This document shows positions 18,501 through 26,652 of a stretch of DNA of 64,000 nucleotides, one piece after another. Position numbers and translations under genes: made by a program. This DNA is from Antarctobacter sediminis (GTDB lineage Bacteria; Pseudomonadota; Alphaproteobacteria; Rhodobacterales; Rhodobacteraceae): NCBI RefSeq assembly GCF_019218285.1, contig NZ_JAHUZG010000002.1, positions 1,240,001-1,304,000 of the forward strand, written 5' to 3'. How positions within the stretch are numbered: the first letter of the stretch is position 1; the number at the start of each line of letters is the position of its first letter. The notes under the pieces were generated by a model. That model saw only the letters and a list, made by a program, of their open reading frames with translations. It had not been told where the DNA came from and did no database searches.

Positions 18501-19001
18501 TCAATGCCTCGTCCAGCCCGAACCGGGGTGATTGGGGGCTTTGTCCTTTGGGACCTCGGTGAATTCACCGTCAATCACATCGCCTTGGCGCGATTGACTG
18601 TGCGGATCGGGATAAACCGGACCACGCGGATCTGGTCCCATCTGAAAGCGCGTCACTTGTACACGCTTTCGCGCCCACGCAAAGACAGCGGTTCGAACCG
18701 GCGGTGCCAGCAGGGCAAAACCGACCGCATCAGTGAAAAATCCGGGGGTCAATAGCAGCACGCCGGACACGAGGATCATCGCCCCATGGGCCAGTGGCTC
18801 GCTAGGGTCGTCCAGCGCGGAAAAGCTATTGCGCAGGTTGTTCATCGCAAGCTGTCCCTGCGCGCGCACCAACCACGTGCCCACAACGGCCGTCAGAATG
18901 ACCACCGCCAGCGTCGGCCACAGGCCGATCAGACCGCCCACCTGAATGAACAGGGCGATTTCAATCAGCGGCACCATGAGAAAAGCCAGGAAAAGCCACA
19001 T
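18501..19001 (-). CDS. fxsA: FxsA family membrane protein
   Basis: Small inner-membrane protein of the FxsA (phage T7 exclusion suppressor) family; its physiological role is not settled. ATG at 19001 follows GGAGG with 8-base spacing, which I prefer to an ATG five codons earlier. The product of about 166 residues has hydrophobic segments near residues 3-20, 23-43 and 72-100, the family block LIEIALFIQVGGLIGLWPT and a polar C-terminal tail. It is divergent from the Tim44-domain gene. Confidence 0.9.
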   Translation of the reverse strand: MWLFLAFLMVPLIEIALFIQVGGLIGLWPTLAVVILTAVVGTWLVRAQGQLAMNNLRNSFSALDDPSEPLAHGAMILVSGVLLLTPGFFTDAVGFALLAPPVRTAVFAWARKRVQVTRFQMGPDPRGPVYPDPHSQSRQGDVIDGEFTEVPKDKAPNHPGSGWTRH

Positions 19002-19106
19002 GCGAAGGTCCTCCATATCCGAGCCGCGCAGGTGGACTCACCCACACGCCTCACCTACATAAGAAACCAACAAGGATCTTTAAACGTTGCCCGCAAAGAG
19101 GTGCCG

Positions 19107-19769
19107 ATGAACTCTCCCATCCTCCAGCTTCTGGTTCTCGCCGGAATCGCCATATTCCTCGTTCTGCGCTTGCGGAGCGTGTTGGGCACCCGGGAAGGGT
19201 TCGAGAAACCGCCAGCGCCGGCGCCCAGCGATGAACGCCGTCGCGCGCCGCGCGACTTTGAAGTCATCGACGGCGGTCCGGATCACGACATCATTGACCA
19301 CGTGGCCGAAGACAGCGATGCCGCCAAGGCGCTGGCCGCCATGAAGCGGATCGAACCGCATTTTTCGGTGTCCGAATTCTTGTCGGGTGCACGCGGAGCA
19401 TATGAGATGATCCTCATGGGATTTGAACGTGGCGCTGTCACCGACCTGCGTCCGTTCCTTGCGGATGATGTCTATCAGACCTTTGCCGAGGTGGTCGAAC
19501 AGCGTGAACAGCAGGGTCTGTCCATTGAGGCAGAGTTCATTGGTGTCCGTGAACTGACCCTTGCAGACGCAAGTTTCGACGAGGCATCGGGTCTGGCCGA
19601 GATCACCGTGCGCTACGTGGGCGAACTGACCTCGGTGGTCAAAAATGCCGAAGGCGAAGTGATCGAAGGGTCGGCAACCGCCGTGAAACGACAGAAAGAT
19701 GTCTGGACCTATGCCCGCACGATGGGCAGCGATGACCCCAACTGGCAGCTTGTCGCCACGGACGAATGA
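19107..19769 (+). CDS. Tim44-like domain membrane protein
   Basis: The 220-residue product has one N-terminal membrane anchor (about residues 5-22: ILQLLVLAGIAIFLVLRL), a charged linker and a Tim44-like C-terminal domain (about 70-218) with FSVSEFLSGARGAYEMILMGFERG and VWTYARTMGSDDPNWQLVAT. In alphaproteobacteria such proteins (TimA type) are inner-membrane anchored and related to the mitochondrial import factor Tim44; the exact role is not established. The start is ATG at 19107 after a GAGG-like site. The stop overlaps mltA by 4 bases, so the two are coupled. Confidence 0.88.
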   Translation: MNSPILQLLVLAGIAIFLVLRLRSVLGTREGFEKPPAPAPSDERRRAPRDFEVIDGGPDHDIIDHVAEDSDAAKALAAMKRIEPHFSVSEFLSGARGAYEMILMGFERGAVTDLRPFLADDVYQTFAEVVEQREQQGLSIEAEFIGVRELTLADASFDEASGLAEITVRYVGELTSVVKNAEGEVIEGSATAVKRQKDVWTYARTMGSDDPNWQLVATDE

Positions 19770-20806
19770 CTCGACTATTCCTTGCAATCTCGCTTGCGAT
19801 ATCCTTCATGACCGGCCCCGCCTCATCCGAGACGGGGCCGCGTTATGAAATCCTCGATTTCGCGGATTTGCAGGGTTGGGCCCATGATGACCACGCCGCG
19901 GCGCTGACCGCCTTTCTGGAAACCTGCGGCGATTTGGATGATCCGGATTGGCGTGCGCTTTGTGCTTTGGCGCATGAAACGGATGACGCCCGCAGTTTTT
20001 TCGAGCTTCTGTTCCGTCCTGTCTTGATCGAAGACGGGGACGAGATGCTCTTTACCGGATATTTCGAACCAGAGCTTGACGGTGCCCCTTATCGCAACGC
20101 GACCTATCGTTTTCCCATCTACCGGATGCCACCAGAGGCGCGGCGCAATCGTCCATGGCTGACCCGACGCCAGATCCTGTCCTCGGGCGTGATGGACGGG
20201 CGCGGTTTGGAAATTGCCTGGGTTGATGACCCGGTCGAACTATTTTTCTTGCAAATTCAAGGGTCCGGTCGGGTTCGCTTCCCCGATGGCCGGGTCATTC
20301 GCGTGGGCTATGGCGGCGCCAACGGACACCCCTACAGGTCCATCGGGCGTGAACTGGTTCGGCGTGGTATCTACACCGCACACCAGGTTTCGATGCAGGT
20401 GATTGGCAACTGGGTCCGCCGCAATCCCGATGCGGGGCGTGAACTGTTGTTCCACAACGCGGCATACGTCTTTTTTCGCGAGGTCAACGAGGTGCCGCCC
20501 GAGAAGGGACCGTTGGGGGCAATGAACAGATCGATCACGCCGCTGCGTTCCGTCGCGGTCGACCCCAAGTATACACCTCTGGGCGCGCCGGTCTGGGTCG
20601 AAAAGACCGGCGAAGGTCCGATGAACCGGCTGATGATTGCGCAGGATGTGGGATCCGCCATCAAGGGGGCGCAACGGGCTGACATTTTCTTTGGCACCGG
20701 CGAAGAGGCTGGCCGCATTGCGGGACGGACCAAAGATGGCGGGCGTATGGTTGTCCTGATGCCCATTCAGCGTGCCTATGCGCTTTTGCCCGAAGCAGGC
20801 CTATGA
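19766..20806 (+). CDS. mltA: Membrane-bound lytic murein transglycosylase A (MltA)
   Basis: Cleaves peptidoglycan glycan strands with formation of 1,6-anhydro ends. The 346-residue product has an N-terminal signal peptide (about residues 1-21, ending SSE; no lipobox cysteine seen). The MltA barrel includes FTGYFEPELDGAPYRN, the block IQGSGRVRFPDGRVIRVGYG and the C-terminal 3D domain with catalytic-site sequence MIAQDVGSAIKGAQRADIFFG. It overlaps the Tim44-domain gene and the Smr gene by 4 bases each, a conserved alphaproteobacterial arrangement. Confidence 0.93.
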   Translation: MTRLFLAISLAISFMTGPASSETGPRYEILDFADLQGWAHDDHAAALTAFLETCGDLDDPDWRALCALAHETDDARSFFELLFRPVLIEDGDEMLFTGYFEPELDGAPYRNATYRFPIYRMPPEARRNRPWLTRRQILSSGVMDGRGLEIAWVDDPVELFFLQIQGSGRVRFPDGRVIRVGYGGANGHPYRSIGRELVRRGIYTAHQVSMQVIGNWVRRNPDAGRELLFHNAAYVFFREVNEVPPEKGPLGAMNRSITPLRSVAVDPKYTPLGAPVWVEKTGEGPMNRLMIAQDVGSAIKGAQRADIFFGTGEEAGRIAGRTKDGGRMVVLMPIQRAYALLPEAGL

Positions 20807-21402
20807 CCCGTCGTCGCAAGCTTCGTCCCGAAGAACAGGAACTCTGGCAACAGGTGGCCCGCTCGGCTGATCCTTTGCACAAACGACCTGTTCGCAAACC
20901 GGATGCCGGAGAGGGCGCGCCCAAACCTCTGTCCGGTGAAAAGCCAGCGCCTCGCGACCCGCTGTCGCCATTTGCGATGGGCGAGCGCGCCTTGCCGCGC
21001 ACCCAGACGCATGTCTTTCCCAAGACGACCGCCGACCATCTTCACGAAGCGCCGGTCAGTATGGATGCAAAGGCCTTTACCAAGCTGAAGCGCGGAAAAC
21101 TGGTCCCCGAAGCGCGTTTGGATCTGCACGGCATGACGGTGGATCATGCGCATGGGGCGTTGATTCAATTCATTCTCGGCGCTCAGATGCGGGGTTTTCG
21201 TCTGGTGCTGGTCATCACCGGAAAGGGGCAACGCGAAGATCCCTATGATCCCATGCCGCGCAGACGTGGTGTTCTCAAGACGCAGGTTCCGATGTGGCTC
21301 AAGATGGCGCCGGCTGCCTCGGCCGTTCTGCAAGTTTCAGAAGCGCATCGCAAACATGGCGGTGAAGGTGCCTACTACGTCTACCTGCGGCGGCGTCGAT
21401 GA
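20803..21402 (+). CDS. Smr domain protein (Smr/MutS2 family)
   Basis: The 199-residue product has a basic, proline-rich N-terminal half without known fold. The C-terminal Smr domain (about 100-197) carries the LDLHGMTVDHAH block and the VLVITGKG loop. Smr domains are nicking endonucleases or RNases in some proteins; the free-standing bacterial form is of unknown function. It is coupled to mltA upstream and to the GNAT gene downstream by 4-base overlaps. Confidence 0.88.
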   Translation: MTRRRKLRPEEQELWQQVARSADPLHKRPVRKPDAGEGAPKPLSGEKPAPRDPLSPFAMGERALPRTQTHVFPKTTADHLHEAPVSMDAKAFTKLKRGKLVPEARLDLHGMTVDHAHGALIQFILGAQMRGFRLVLVITGKGQREDPYDPMPRRRGVLKTQVPMWLKMAPAASAVLQVSEAHRKHGGEGAYYVYLRRRR

Positions 21403-22037
21403 CAGAGCAGGCCTCTGATGCCCTGCGCGCCGCGCGCCGATACAGGTCCATTTCCAGGGCGTTGTACTCTGCGCTGGCAAGCGATCCGTTCTACGCCACC
21501 ATAGAGGCCCGTTCCGGTACAGGCCACTTAGGGATGCTAGCCTATTTCGACCTTTCCATAGCCGAAGCGGAAAGCTTTGGGCGGGTTGTCTATGCGCCAG
21601 ATGCGCAAGACGGGGCTTCGCTTTGGTCCGTTCCGCTGGATCACGCGCGGGCCAAGAGCAAGTCAAACGCCAAATCATCCATGATCTTGGCCGCGCTGGG
21701 GCCAGAGGCCTTGGCGACCTACAAGGCGATTTGTGAGTTCATGGAGAAGGCTGCGGAACCTTTGATCGATCCTTCGGATTGGTATCTGTCGATCCTTGGC
21801 CTTCGGGCTGAATGTCAGGGTAGGGGACTTGGCGCACAGTTGGTGCGGCCCGTTCTTGCGGATGCAGATGCAAGCGGGGCGGCAACTTTCCTCGAAACCT
21901 TCACTCCCTGGAACATGGGATTTTATGAACGGCTTGGCTATCGGACAGTCGGGCAGTTTCGCGAACCTGTCACCGATGCCGACTATTGGCTGATGCGGCG
22001 CTTGCCGCAGTCTACAACATCCGCCGCGCCCGGGTGA
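21399..22037 (+). CDS. GNAT family N-acetyltransferase
   Basis: The 212-residue product has the acetyl-CoA binding loop of the GNAT fold, LRAECQGRGLGAQLV (about residues 135-150), followed by FLETFTPWNMGFYERLGYRTVG, which forms the typical last strands. The substrate cannot be told. The start overlaps the Smr gene by 4 bases, so it closes the Tim44-mltA-smr-GNAT run. Its last 26 bases overlap the 3' end of the convergent MFS gene. Confidence 0.85.
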   Translation: MTEQASDALRAARRYRSISRALYSALASDPFYATIEARSGTGHLGMLAYFDLSIAEAESFGRVVYAPDAQDGASLWSVPLDHARAKSKSNAKSSMILAALGPEALATYKAICEFMEKAAEPLIDPSDWYLSILGLRAECQGRGLGAQLVRPVLADADASGAATFLETFTPWNMGFYERLGYRTVGQFREPVTDADYWLMRRLPQSTTSAAPG

Positions 22038-23223
22038 CACCAACCCACATCATCACGCTGGCGAAGACGAAATAGACGGCGACGCCAATGTATTGCGTTT
22101 CGATTCCGACACCGAAATCAATCAGGTAGCCGGTTACGCCCGGCCCGATTGCTGACCCGAACACCATGACGGCCGCTGCCATGGCCTTGATGGCACCAAG
22201 GTTTCGGGTGCCATAGAACTCTGCCCAGAACGCATTGGGCAAGGTTTGTGTCGCGCCAGTTGTCATGGCAACGAACAGCAATCCCACCAGTGTCCAGCCG
22301 ATAGACCCTCCAAGGGCAAAACACAGGAAACCGGCAACCATCGGAAGCTGGGACCAAGGGATCAATCGGCCCGTGCCAACCCGGTCCAGCATGCCGCCGG
22401 CAACGACCATCGCGCCTACGGCGGCGGCTGTATAGACCGGGAACAATGCGGCCAGTTCGAGGTGGGTCCAGCCTTTGATTTCGGCGAAATGCACCTGCTG
22501 AAAGAAAAAGGCCGTATTGAACGCCGCCGGACCCAATAGCGCCGGGACCATGAACCAGAAAAGCCAATGTCGCAGAACTTCGGCCCGCGCCCAGTGACGT
22601 CCCTCCATCCCGATGGAATGATCGGTTTCCGCGTGGCTTTGCGGTGTGCGTTCCTTGGTCAAAAGCAAGAGCAGGACCGGAACAGACAGCAGGCTGACAG
22701 CGGCCACCGCCAACCAGAGCCAGCGCCAATCCATCACCAACATAAGCGAGACAAAGCTGACGGGCAGGATCGCTTCGCCCGCGGCAAACCCCAAGCCTGC
22801 GACCGACAACGCCTTGCCGCGGGTGGCCACGAACCAACGCGACATTGACACGACGGCAATGTGGCTGGCCATGCCTTGACCGCAAAACCGCAAGGCGAAG
22901 ATCACCAGCGGCAACAAAGCGGCCCATAGGTTCAGCGCCATGAACAGGCAGGAGCCTGCAAGCAGTGCAAGAACAACAGAGCCGATCACTCGCGTCCGGT
23001 ACTTGTCTGTCAAGGCACCGGCCCAGATCATGACCACCGCCGAGGCACTGGTGCCAAGCGTGTAGATGCCGCCCCATTGGCCGTGGCTGAGCCCGAAGGC
23101 ATCGCGGATTTCACCGGCAAAGATCGAAATGAAGAAGGTTTGGCCGAAACTCGACAGGAAAGTGAGCAGCGCTCCAGCCGCCAGCCAACGCGCATTTTCG
23201 GCGAGGAAACGAAAGAGACCCAT
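22012..23223 (-). CDS. Major facilitator superfamily transporter
   Basis: The 403-residue product reads as a 12-helix MFS permease, with hydrophobic segments spaced along the whole protein. The typical loop motif between helices 2 and 3 appears as GALTDKYRTRVIG (about residues 63-75). It resembles the monocarboxylate/oxalate:formate group of MFS proteins, but the substrate is not predictable. The start ATG at 23223 follows a GGGGCGGGG stretch. It is transcribed alone, convergent with the GNAT gene. Confidence 0.85.
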   Translation of the reverse strand: MGLFRFLAENARWLAAGALLTFLSSFGQTFFISIFAGEIRDAFGLSHGQWGGIYTLGTSASAVVMIWAGALTDKYRTRVIGSVVLALLAGSCLFMALNLWAALLPLVIFALRFCGQGMASHIAVVSMSRWFVATRGKALSVAGLGFAAGEAILPVSFVSLMLVMDWRWLWLAVAAVSLLSVPVLLLLLTKERTPQSHAETDHSIGMEGRHWARAEVLRHWLFWFMVPALLGPAAFNTAFFFQQVHFAEIKGWTHLELAALFPVYTAAAVGAMVVAGGMLDRVGTGRLIPWSQLPMVAGFLCFALGGSIGWTLVGLLFVAMTTGATQTLPNAFWAEFYGTRNLGAIKAMAAAVMVFGSAIGPGVTGYLIDFGVGIETQYIGVAVYFVFASVMMWVGVTRARRML

Positions 23224-23251
23224 GCCCCGCCCCTGACTCGCAATACGTAAG

Positions 23252-23274
23252 AAAACGGGCGCTCAGGGCGCCCG
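23252..23274 (-). terminator. Intrinsic terminator after the OPX gene
   Basis: CGGGCGC (23256-23262) pairs with GCGCCCG (23268-23274) around a 5-base loop. On the minus strand it is followed by TTTTC. It lies 13 bases after the stop of the polysaccharide export gene. Confidence 0.65.
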
Positions 23275-23286
23275 ATGGAAACTGTA

Positions 23287-24432
23287 TCAGTTGGCCAACG
23301 TGTTGACCTGTGAGGACGCGCCCAAGACCGCGCCCACCAAACCAAAGATCGTTCGGGCCGTTGTTACCGGGCTTTCGGTTGCAAGAACCGTATCCCCGGG
23401 GTGGATCTGAAACTTGCGAGCGGCAAAGAGGCCGTCGGCGCTGGTCAGATCAAGGGTAAAGACCACCTGCTGCATCGAAGGGCCGTAGCCGTCCGGCCGA
23501 ATAGCCGACGCCGGATATTCCCGCAGCACCAGCACGCCCTTGGGATCGGCACGGGTGTCCGAAATCCCGCCCATCAGCGAAATCGCCTCAAGCGCAGAGA
23601 TATAGTCCTTCGGGAAATAGATCAGGTTCTCGATCCCGCTTGCACCCAACGCGGTAAAGCTGCGTTCGTCCTGTTCGATCACAACCGTGTCGCGGGGCAA
23701 AAGAAGCGCGTTCTTGGACCCGTCCGCAAGCAGTTGATCGACCGAAATCTCATAGGTCTTTGACCCGCGAAGCAGGCGGATGCGGGGGTTGCGCAGCTCT
23801 GGCTTGACGCCTCCGGCATCTGCCAGAAGGTTCAGCACCTTGTAGTTGCGCGATGGCATCGGATAAGCGCCCGGTTTGCCGACACCGCCGACCACATCGA
23901 CGGAATGATCGCGACCTTGTTGCAGGCTCAGCTGCACCTGCGCGGACGGCAGAATGGGCGAAAGACGTTCCTGGATCTTGGCGCGTGCGCCGGTTGCAGT
24001 CAGACCGCGAATGCCGACCTTGTTGACGTAGGGCAGGAAGATCGAGCCTTGTGCGTCCACTTCGACGGCCTTGATCTCGGTATAACGCTGACCGGGATTG
24101 GTCAGAAGCGAGTTTTCCTGGCTGTCCCAGATGATGATATCAACCTTGTCACCGGTGCGGATCACAGAAGAACTGCTGCCGTGACCGGTGTTTGGCCAAT
24201 GATAATGACCGTGCCAACCGTTTGCCTCCCATGAGGCAAGTCCGGGCACATTGCCCCGCGTGACCTGTATCACCTGAAAGGTTGGTTTTTCCGCATCCTT
24301 CTGGTTCAGGACTTCGGATTGGATTGCGGCACCGCGCGGCAGGCTGCACGCCGTCAGGGCGAGGACAGCAGCCAACAGGGTGATAAGTCTCAACTTTGCA
24401 GACACTCCAGTCCCCCAACCGGTCTTTGTCAC
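23287..24432 (-). CDS. Polysaccharide export lipoprotein (OPX/Wza-like)
   Basis: Outer-membrane polysaccharide export family. The 381-residue product has a lipoprotein signal with lipobox LTAC near residues 26-29. The polysaccharide export domain follows (SSVIRTGDKVDIIIWD, VDAQGSIFLPYVNKVGIRGLT), then SLBB-like repeats (VDVVGGVGKPGAYPM near 178, with later copies) and a C-terminal hydrophobic helix. The start is GTG at 24432 after AGAGG; GTG at 24405 is an alternative giving a shorter signal peptide. It is divergent from the epimerase/sugar transferase pair, suggesting one surface-polysaccharide locus. Its ABC or Wzy partners are not in the window. Confidence 0.88.
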   Translation of the reverse strand: MTKTGWGTGVSAKLRLITLLAAVLALTACSLPRGAAIQSEVLNQKDAEKPTFQVIQVTRGNVPGLASWEANGWHGHYHWPNTGHGSSSSVIRTGDKVDIIIWDSQENSLLTNPGQRYTEIKAVEVDAQGSIFLPYVNKVGIRGLTATGARAKIQERLSPILPSAQVQLSLQQGRDHSVDVVGGVGKPGAYPMPSRNYKVLNLLADAGGVKPELRNPRIRLLRGSKTYEISVDQLLADGSKNALLLPRDTVVIEQDERSFTALGASGIENLIYFPKDYISALEAISLMGGISDTRADPKGVLVLREYPASAIRPDGYGPSMQQVVFTLDLTSADGLFAARKFQIHPGDTVLATESPVTTARTIFGLVGAVLGASSQVNTLAN

Positions 24433-24499
24433 TTTCTAGCCTCTCATTCCGCTGATAGACAGTCTGACGGTCAAAGGAAAGTGATATGAGGGTCCGACC

Positions 24500-25342
24500 G
24501 TGGCAGGAACACAGCACGCGCGCAAGGTTCTGCTGCTGGGCGCCAGCGGAAAACTGGGCCGAATGGTCAGCAAATTGTGGCAATCCGATCTATATACTCT
24601 TGTGCCGGTGACACGTGATTTGCCTATTTTCGACAATGGCTTGCAATGGGCACCGGGCGATCCGCCACCTGACATCGAGGGTATCGCCTCAGTTGTCGCC
24701 CTTTGGGGGGTGACGCCGGGGCCCGGACGAACACTATCCGACAATACGCGCTTGGCTCTTGCGGCGATGGAACTGGCCGAGTCCCTTGGCGCGGGTTCGG
24801 TCCTGCATTGCTCAAGCGCGGCTGTCTATCGTCCGGCGGATGGCCCGATCCCTGAAACGGAACAGCCGGACCCGCAATCGGCCTATGGGCAAGCCAAGTT
24901 GGACATGGAACAGGCGATTGCTTCACGTGAACCCAAGGGCAAGTTGCGCAACGTGATCATGCGGATCGGTAACGTTGCCGGGGCGGACAGTCTTTTCGCC
25001 AACCTGACCCCCGGCCAAAAGATCACGCTGGACCAGTTTGCGGACGGTCAAGGGCCGCAACGCAGCTATATCGCGCCGCAGGATTTGGTGCGCGTTATCG
25101 AGGCGTTGATCCGCGTCGGGGCGGAGGGCACCTTTAACGTTGCAGCGCCTGCTCCGACGCCGATGGCGGATATTGTGCATGCTGCCGGGGGTCAACTGGC
25201 GTGGCGCAGGGCACCAAAAGGCGCGGTTCCGTTGGTCTGGCTGTCGACCGCCGCGCTGGATCCGGTCATCAAGTTGACGTGCGATATCCATTCCGCTGAC
25301 CACCTTGTCAACGCGGCGCGACAAGGAGGGACCTGGCCATGA
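24500..25342 (+). CDS. NAD-dependent epimerase/dehydratase (extended SDR)
   Basis: Probably acts on a nucleotide sugar. The 280-residue product has the Rossmann glycine motif LLGASGKLGRM (about residues 12-22), the catalytic serine region HCSSAAVYRP and the YGQAK (YxxxK) pair near 132. It is shorter than many extended SDR epimerases. The start is GTG at 24500. It overlaps the sugar transferase by 4 bases, so the two are coupled and likely serve the same polysaccharide. Confidence 0.85.
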   Translation: MAGTQHARKVLLLGASGKLGRMVSKLWQSDLYTLVPVTRDLPIFDNGLQWAPGDPPPDIEGIASVVALWGVTPGPGRTLSDNTRLALAAMELAESLGAGSVLHCSSAAVYRPADGPIPETEQPDPQSAYGQAKLDMEQAIASREPKGKLRNVIMRIGNVAGADSLFANLTPGQKITLDQFADGQGPQRSYIAPQDLVRVIEALIRVGAEGTFNVAAPAPTPMADIVHAAGGQLAWRRAPKGAVPLVWLSTAALDPVIKLTCDIHSADHLVNAARQGGTWP

Positions 25343-25968
25343 ACTTGCGGCGTAGTCTATTGTATACGCTGGATTTTCTCTATGCGATCGGGATGGTTGT
25401 CCTGTTGTCGCCGTTGATCATCTATGTCGCATTTCAAGTCTTGTGGCACGATGGCTGGCCGATCATTTATCGTTCCGAGAGAATGCGCAGCCCGGACAAG
25501 GCTTTCATGCTGTGGAAATTCCGCACCATGAGCAACGACCCTGCGGACCAAGGCGTCACAGGCCCGTCCAAGTCCAACCGGATCACGCCGACTGGTGCCT
25601 GGCTGCGTCGGACGCGATTGGATGAACTTCCTCAGCTTTGGAATATCCTGCGTGGTGACATGGGGTTTGTCGGACCGCGCGCGCCTTTGCGCCGTTATGT
25701 CGAAAAATATCCCGAGATCTACGCCGAAGTGTTGAAGGATCGTCCGGGGATCACCGGTTTGGCGTCCATGGCCTTTCACAAGACCGAAGAGCGCCTGCTG
25801 GCCCGCACCAGTTCAGCGGAAGAGACCGAAGAGGTCTATTGCCGACGTTGCATTCCGCGCAAGGCCAAGCTGGACCTGATCTATGCCAGGCGGCGAAATC
25901 CTTGCACGGATCAAAGGCTGATGTGGGCGACCGTGTTCCGGCGTGTGTCGATGCATCGGCGCCGCTGA
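25339..25968 (+). CDS. Polyprenyl-phosphate sugar-1-phosphate transferase
   Basis: Starts polysaccharide repeat units by moving a sugar-1-phosphate onto undecaprenyl phosphate at the inner membrane. The 209-residue product has one N-terminal hydrophobic segment (about residues 10-34), the KFRTM block near 65, and the family signature RTRLDELPQLWNILRGDMGFVGPRAP near 96-121. It ends with a basic C-terminus. It resembles the small catalytic form (PglC-like) rather than the five-helix WbaP form. It is coupled to the epimerase upstream and convergent with the yjbF-like gene. Confidence 0.92.
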   Translation: MNLRRSLLYTLDFLYAIGMVVLLSPLIIYVAFQVLWHDGWPIIYRSERMRSPDKAFMLWKFRTMSNDPADQGVTGPSKSNRITPTGAWLRRTRLDELPQLWNILRGDMGFVGPRAPLRRYVEKYPEIYAEVLKDRPGITGLASMAFHKTEERLLARTSSAEETEEVYCRRCIPRKAKLDLIYARRRNPCTDQRLMWATVFRRVSMHRRR

Positions 25969-25971
25969 TCG

Positions 25972-26652
25972 TCAGCGGCGCAGTACCTGCGAGTTGATAT
26001 AGCCGATGTAGGGGCCGGCCCATTGGCGGCCGCTCAGGATATACCCATCGGCACCAACTGCGTAAGTGTTTGTAAAGTCTTGGGAAACACCATCTGCCGC
26101 GGTACATTTCGCGGTCACGACCTGTCCGGTTGTTTGAACCAGTCCGGCTGCGACGGGGATGCTGCCACCGGTCGACGTATAGCAGGAATAGCGCCGCACA
26201 AGCGTGACATCCTCGGGAGTCAGGAAACGCAGATCATAGGTTACCCGTGCCTCGGACCGCGACTGCACGTGATGCAGCAGCGCGTCTTCTTCGGAAGACA
26301 TGATGTCCCCGCCAAGGCCGCGAGTCGAAGTGATCATCCCGTCCCGCAAAACAACGACCAGCCGCGATGCGTTGCCATAGGTCTGATAAGGCCCGTTGCG
26401 CTGAATATCCTGCATCAGGATCTGCGTTTTTCGCGCTTCAAGCTCGAACAGATAGACCGAGGCGGTTGTCGCCCCAAGTGCCTTGCCAAGTTGTTCGGCG
26501 GTCAGCGGTTTCGGCGCCTGCTTTTTCGCAAACAGAGCCTTTGGGATCTGTTTGATCATCGCCGTCGTGTCCTTGTTGGCATTCCCGCAGGAGACCAAGG
26601 CCAGCGCTGCCGTAAGGGCCAGACCGATGCGTTTGATGCTGCGACGGGTCAT
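25972..26652 (-). CDS. YjbF/GfcB family lipoprotein
   Basis: The 226-residue product starts MTRRSIKRIGLALTAALALV and has a lipobox LVSC near residue 19-22. The rest matches the YjbF/GfcB type, associated with exopolysaccharide or group 4 capsule export loci: GLGGDIMSSEEDAL and the ending SGRQWAGPYIGYINSQVLRR. ATG at 26652 overlaps the yjbH-like stop as ATGA, so I prefer it to an ATG six codons earlier. It is the second gene of a yjbH-yjbF pair. Confidence 0.87.
   Translation of the reverse strand: MTRRSIKRIGLALTAALALVSCGNANKDTTAMIKQIPKALFAKKQAPKPLTAEQLGKALGATTASVYLFELEARKTQILMQDIQRNGPYQTYGNASRLVVVLRDGMITSTRGLGGDIMSSEEDALLHHVQSRSEARVTYDLRFLTPEDVTLVRRYSCYTSTGGSIPVAAGLVQTTGQVVTAKCTAADGVSQDFTNTYAVGADGYILSGRQWAGPYIGYINSQVLRR

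Noticed and set aside
24915-24930. parS-like word TGCTTCACGTGAACCC in the epimerase gene
   Set aside because: Three mismatches including the outer arms; far from the parS cluster.
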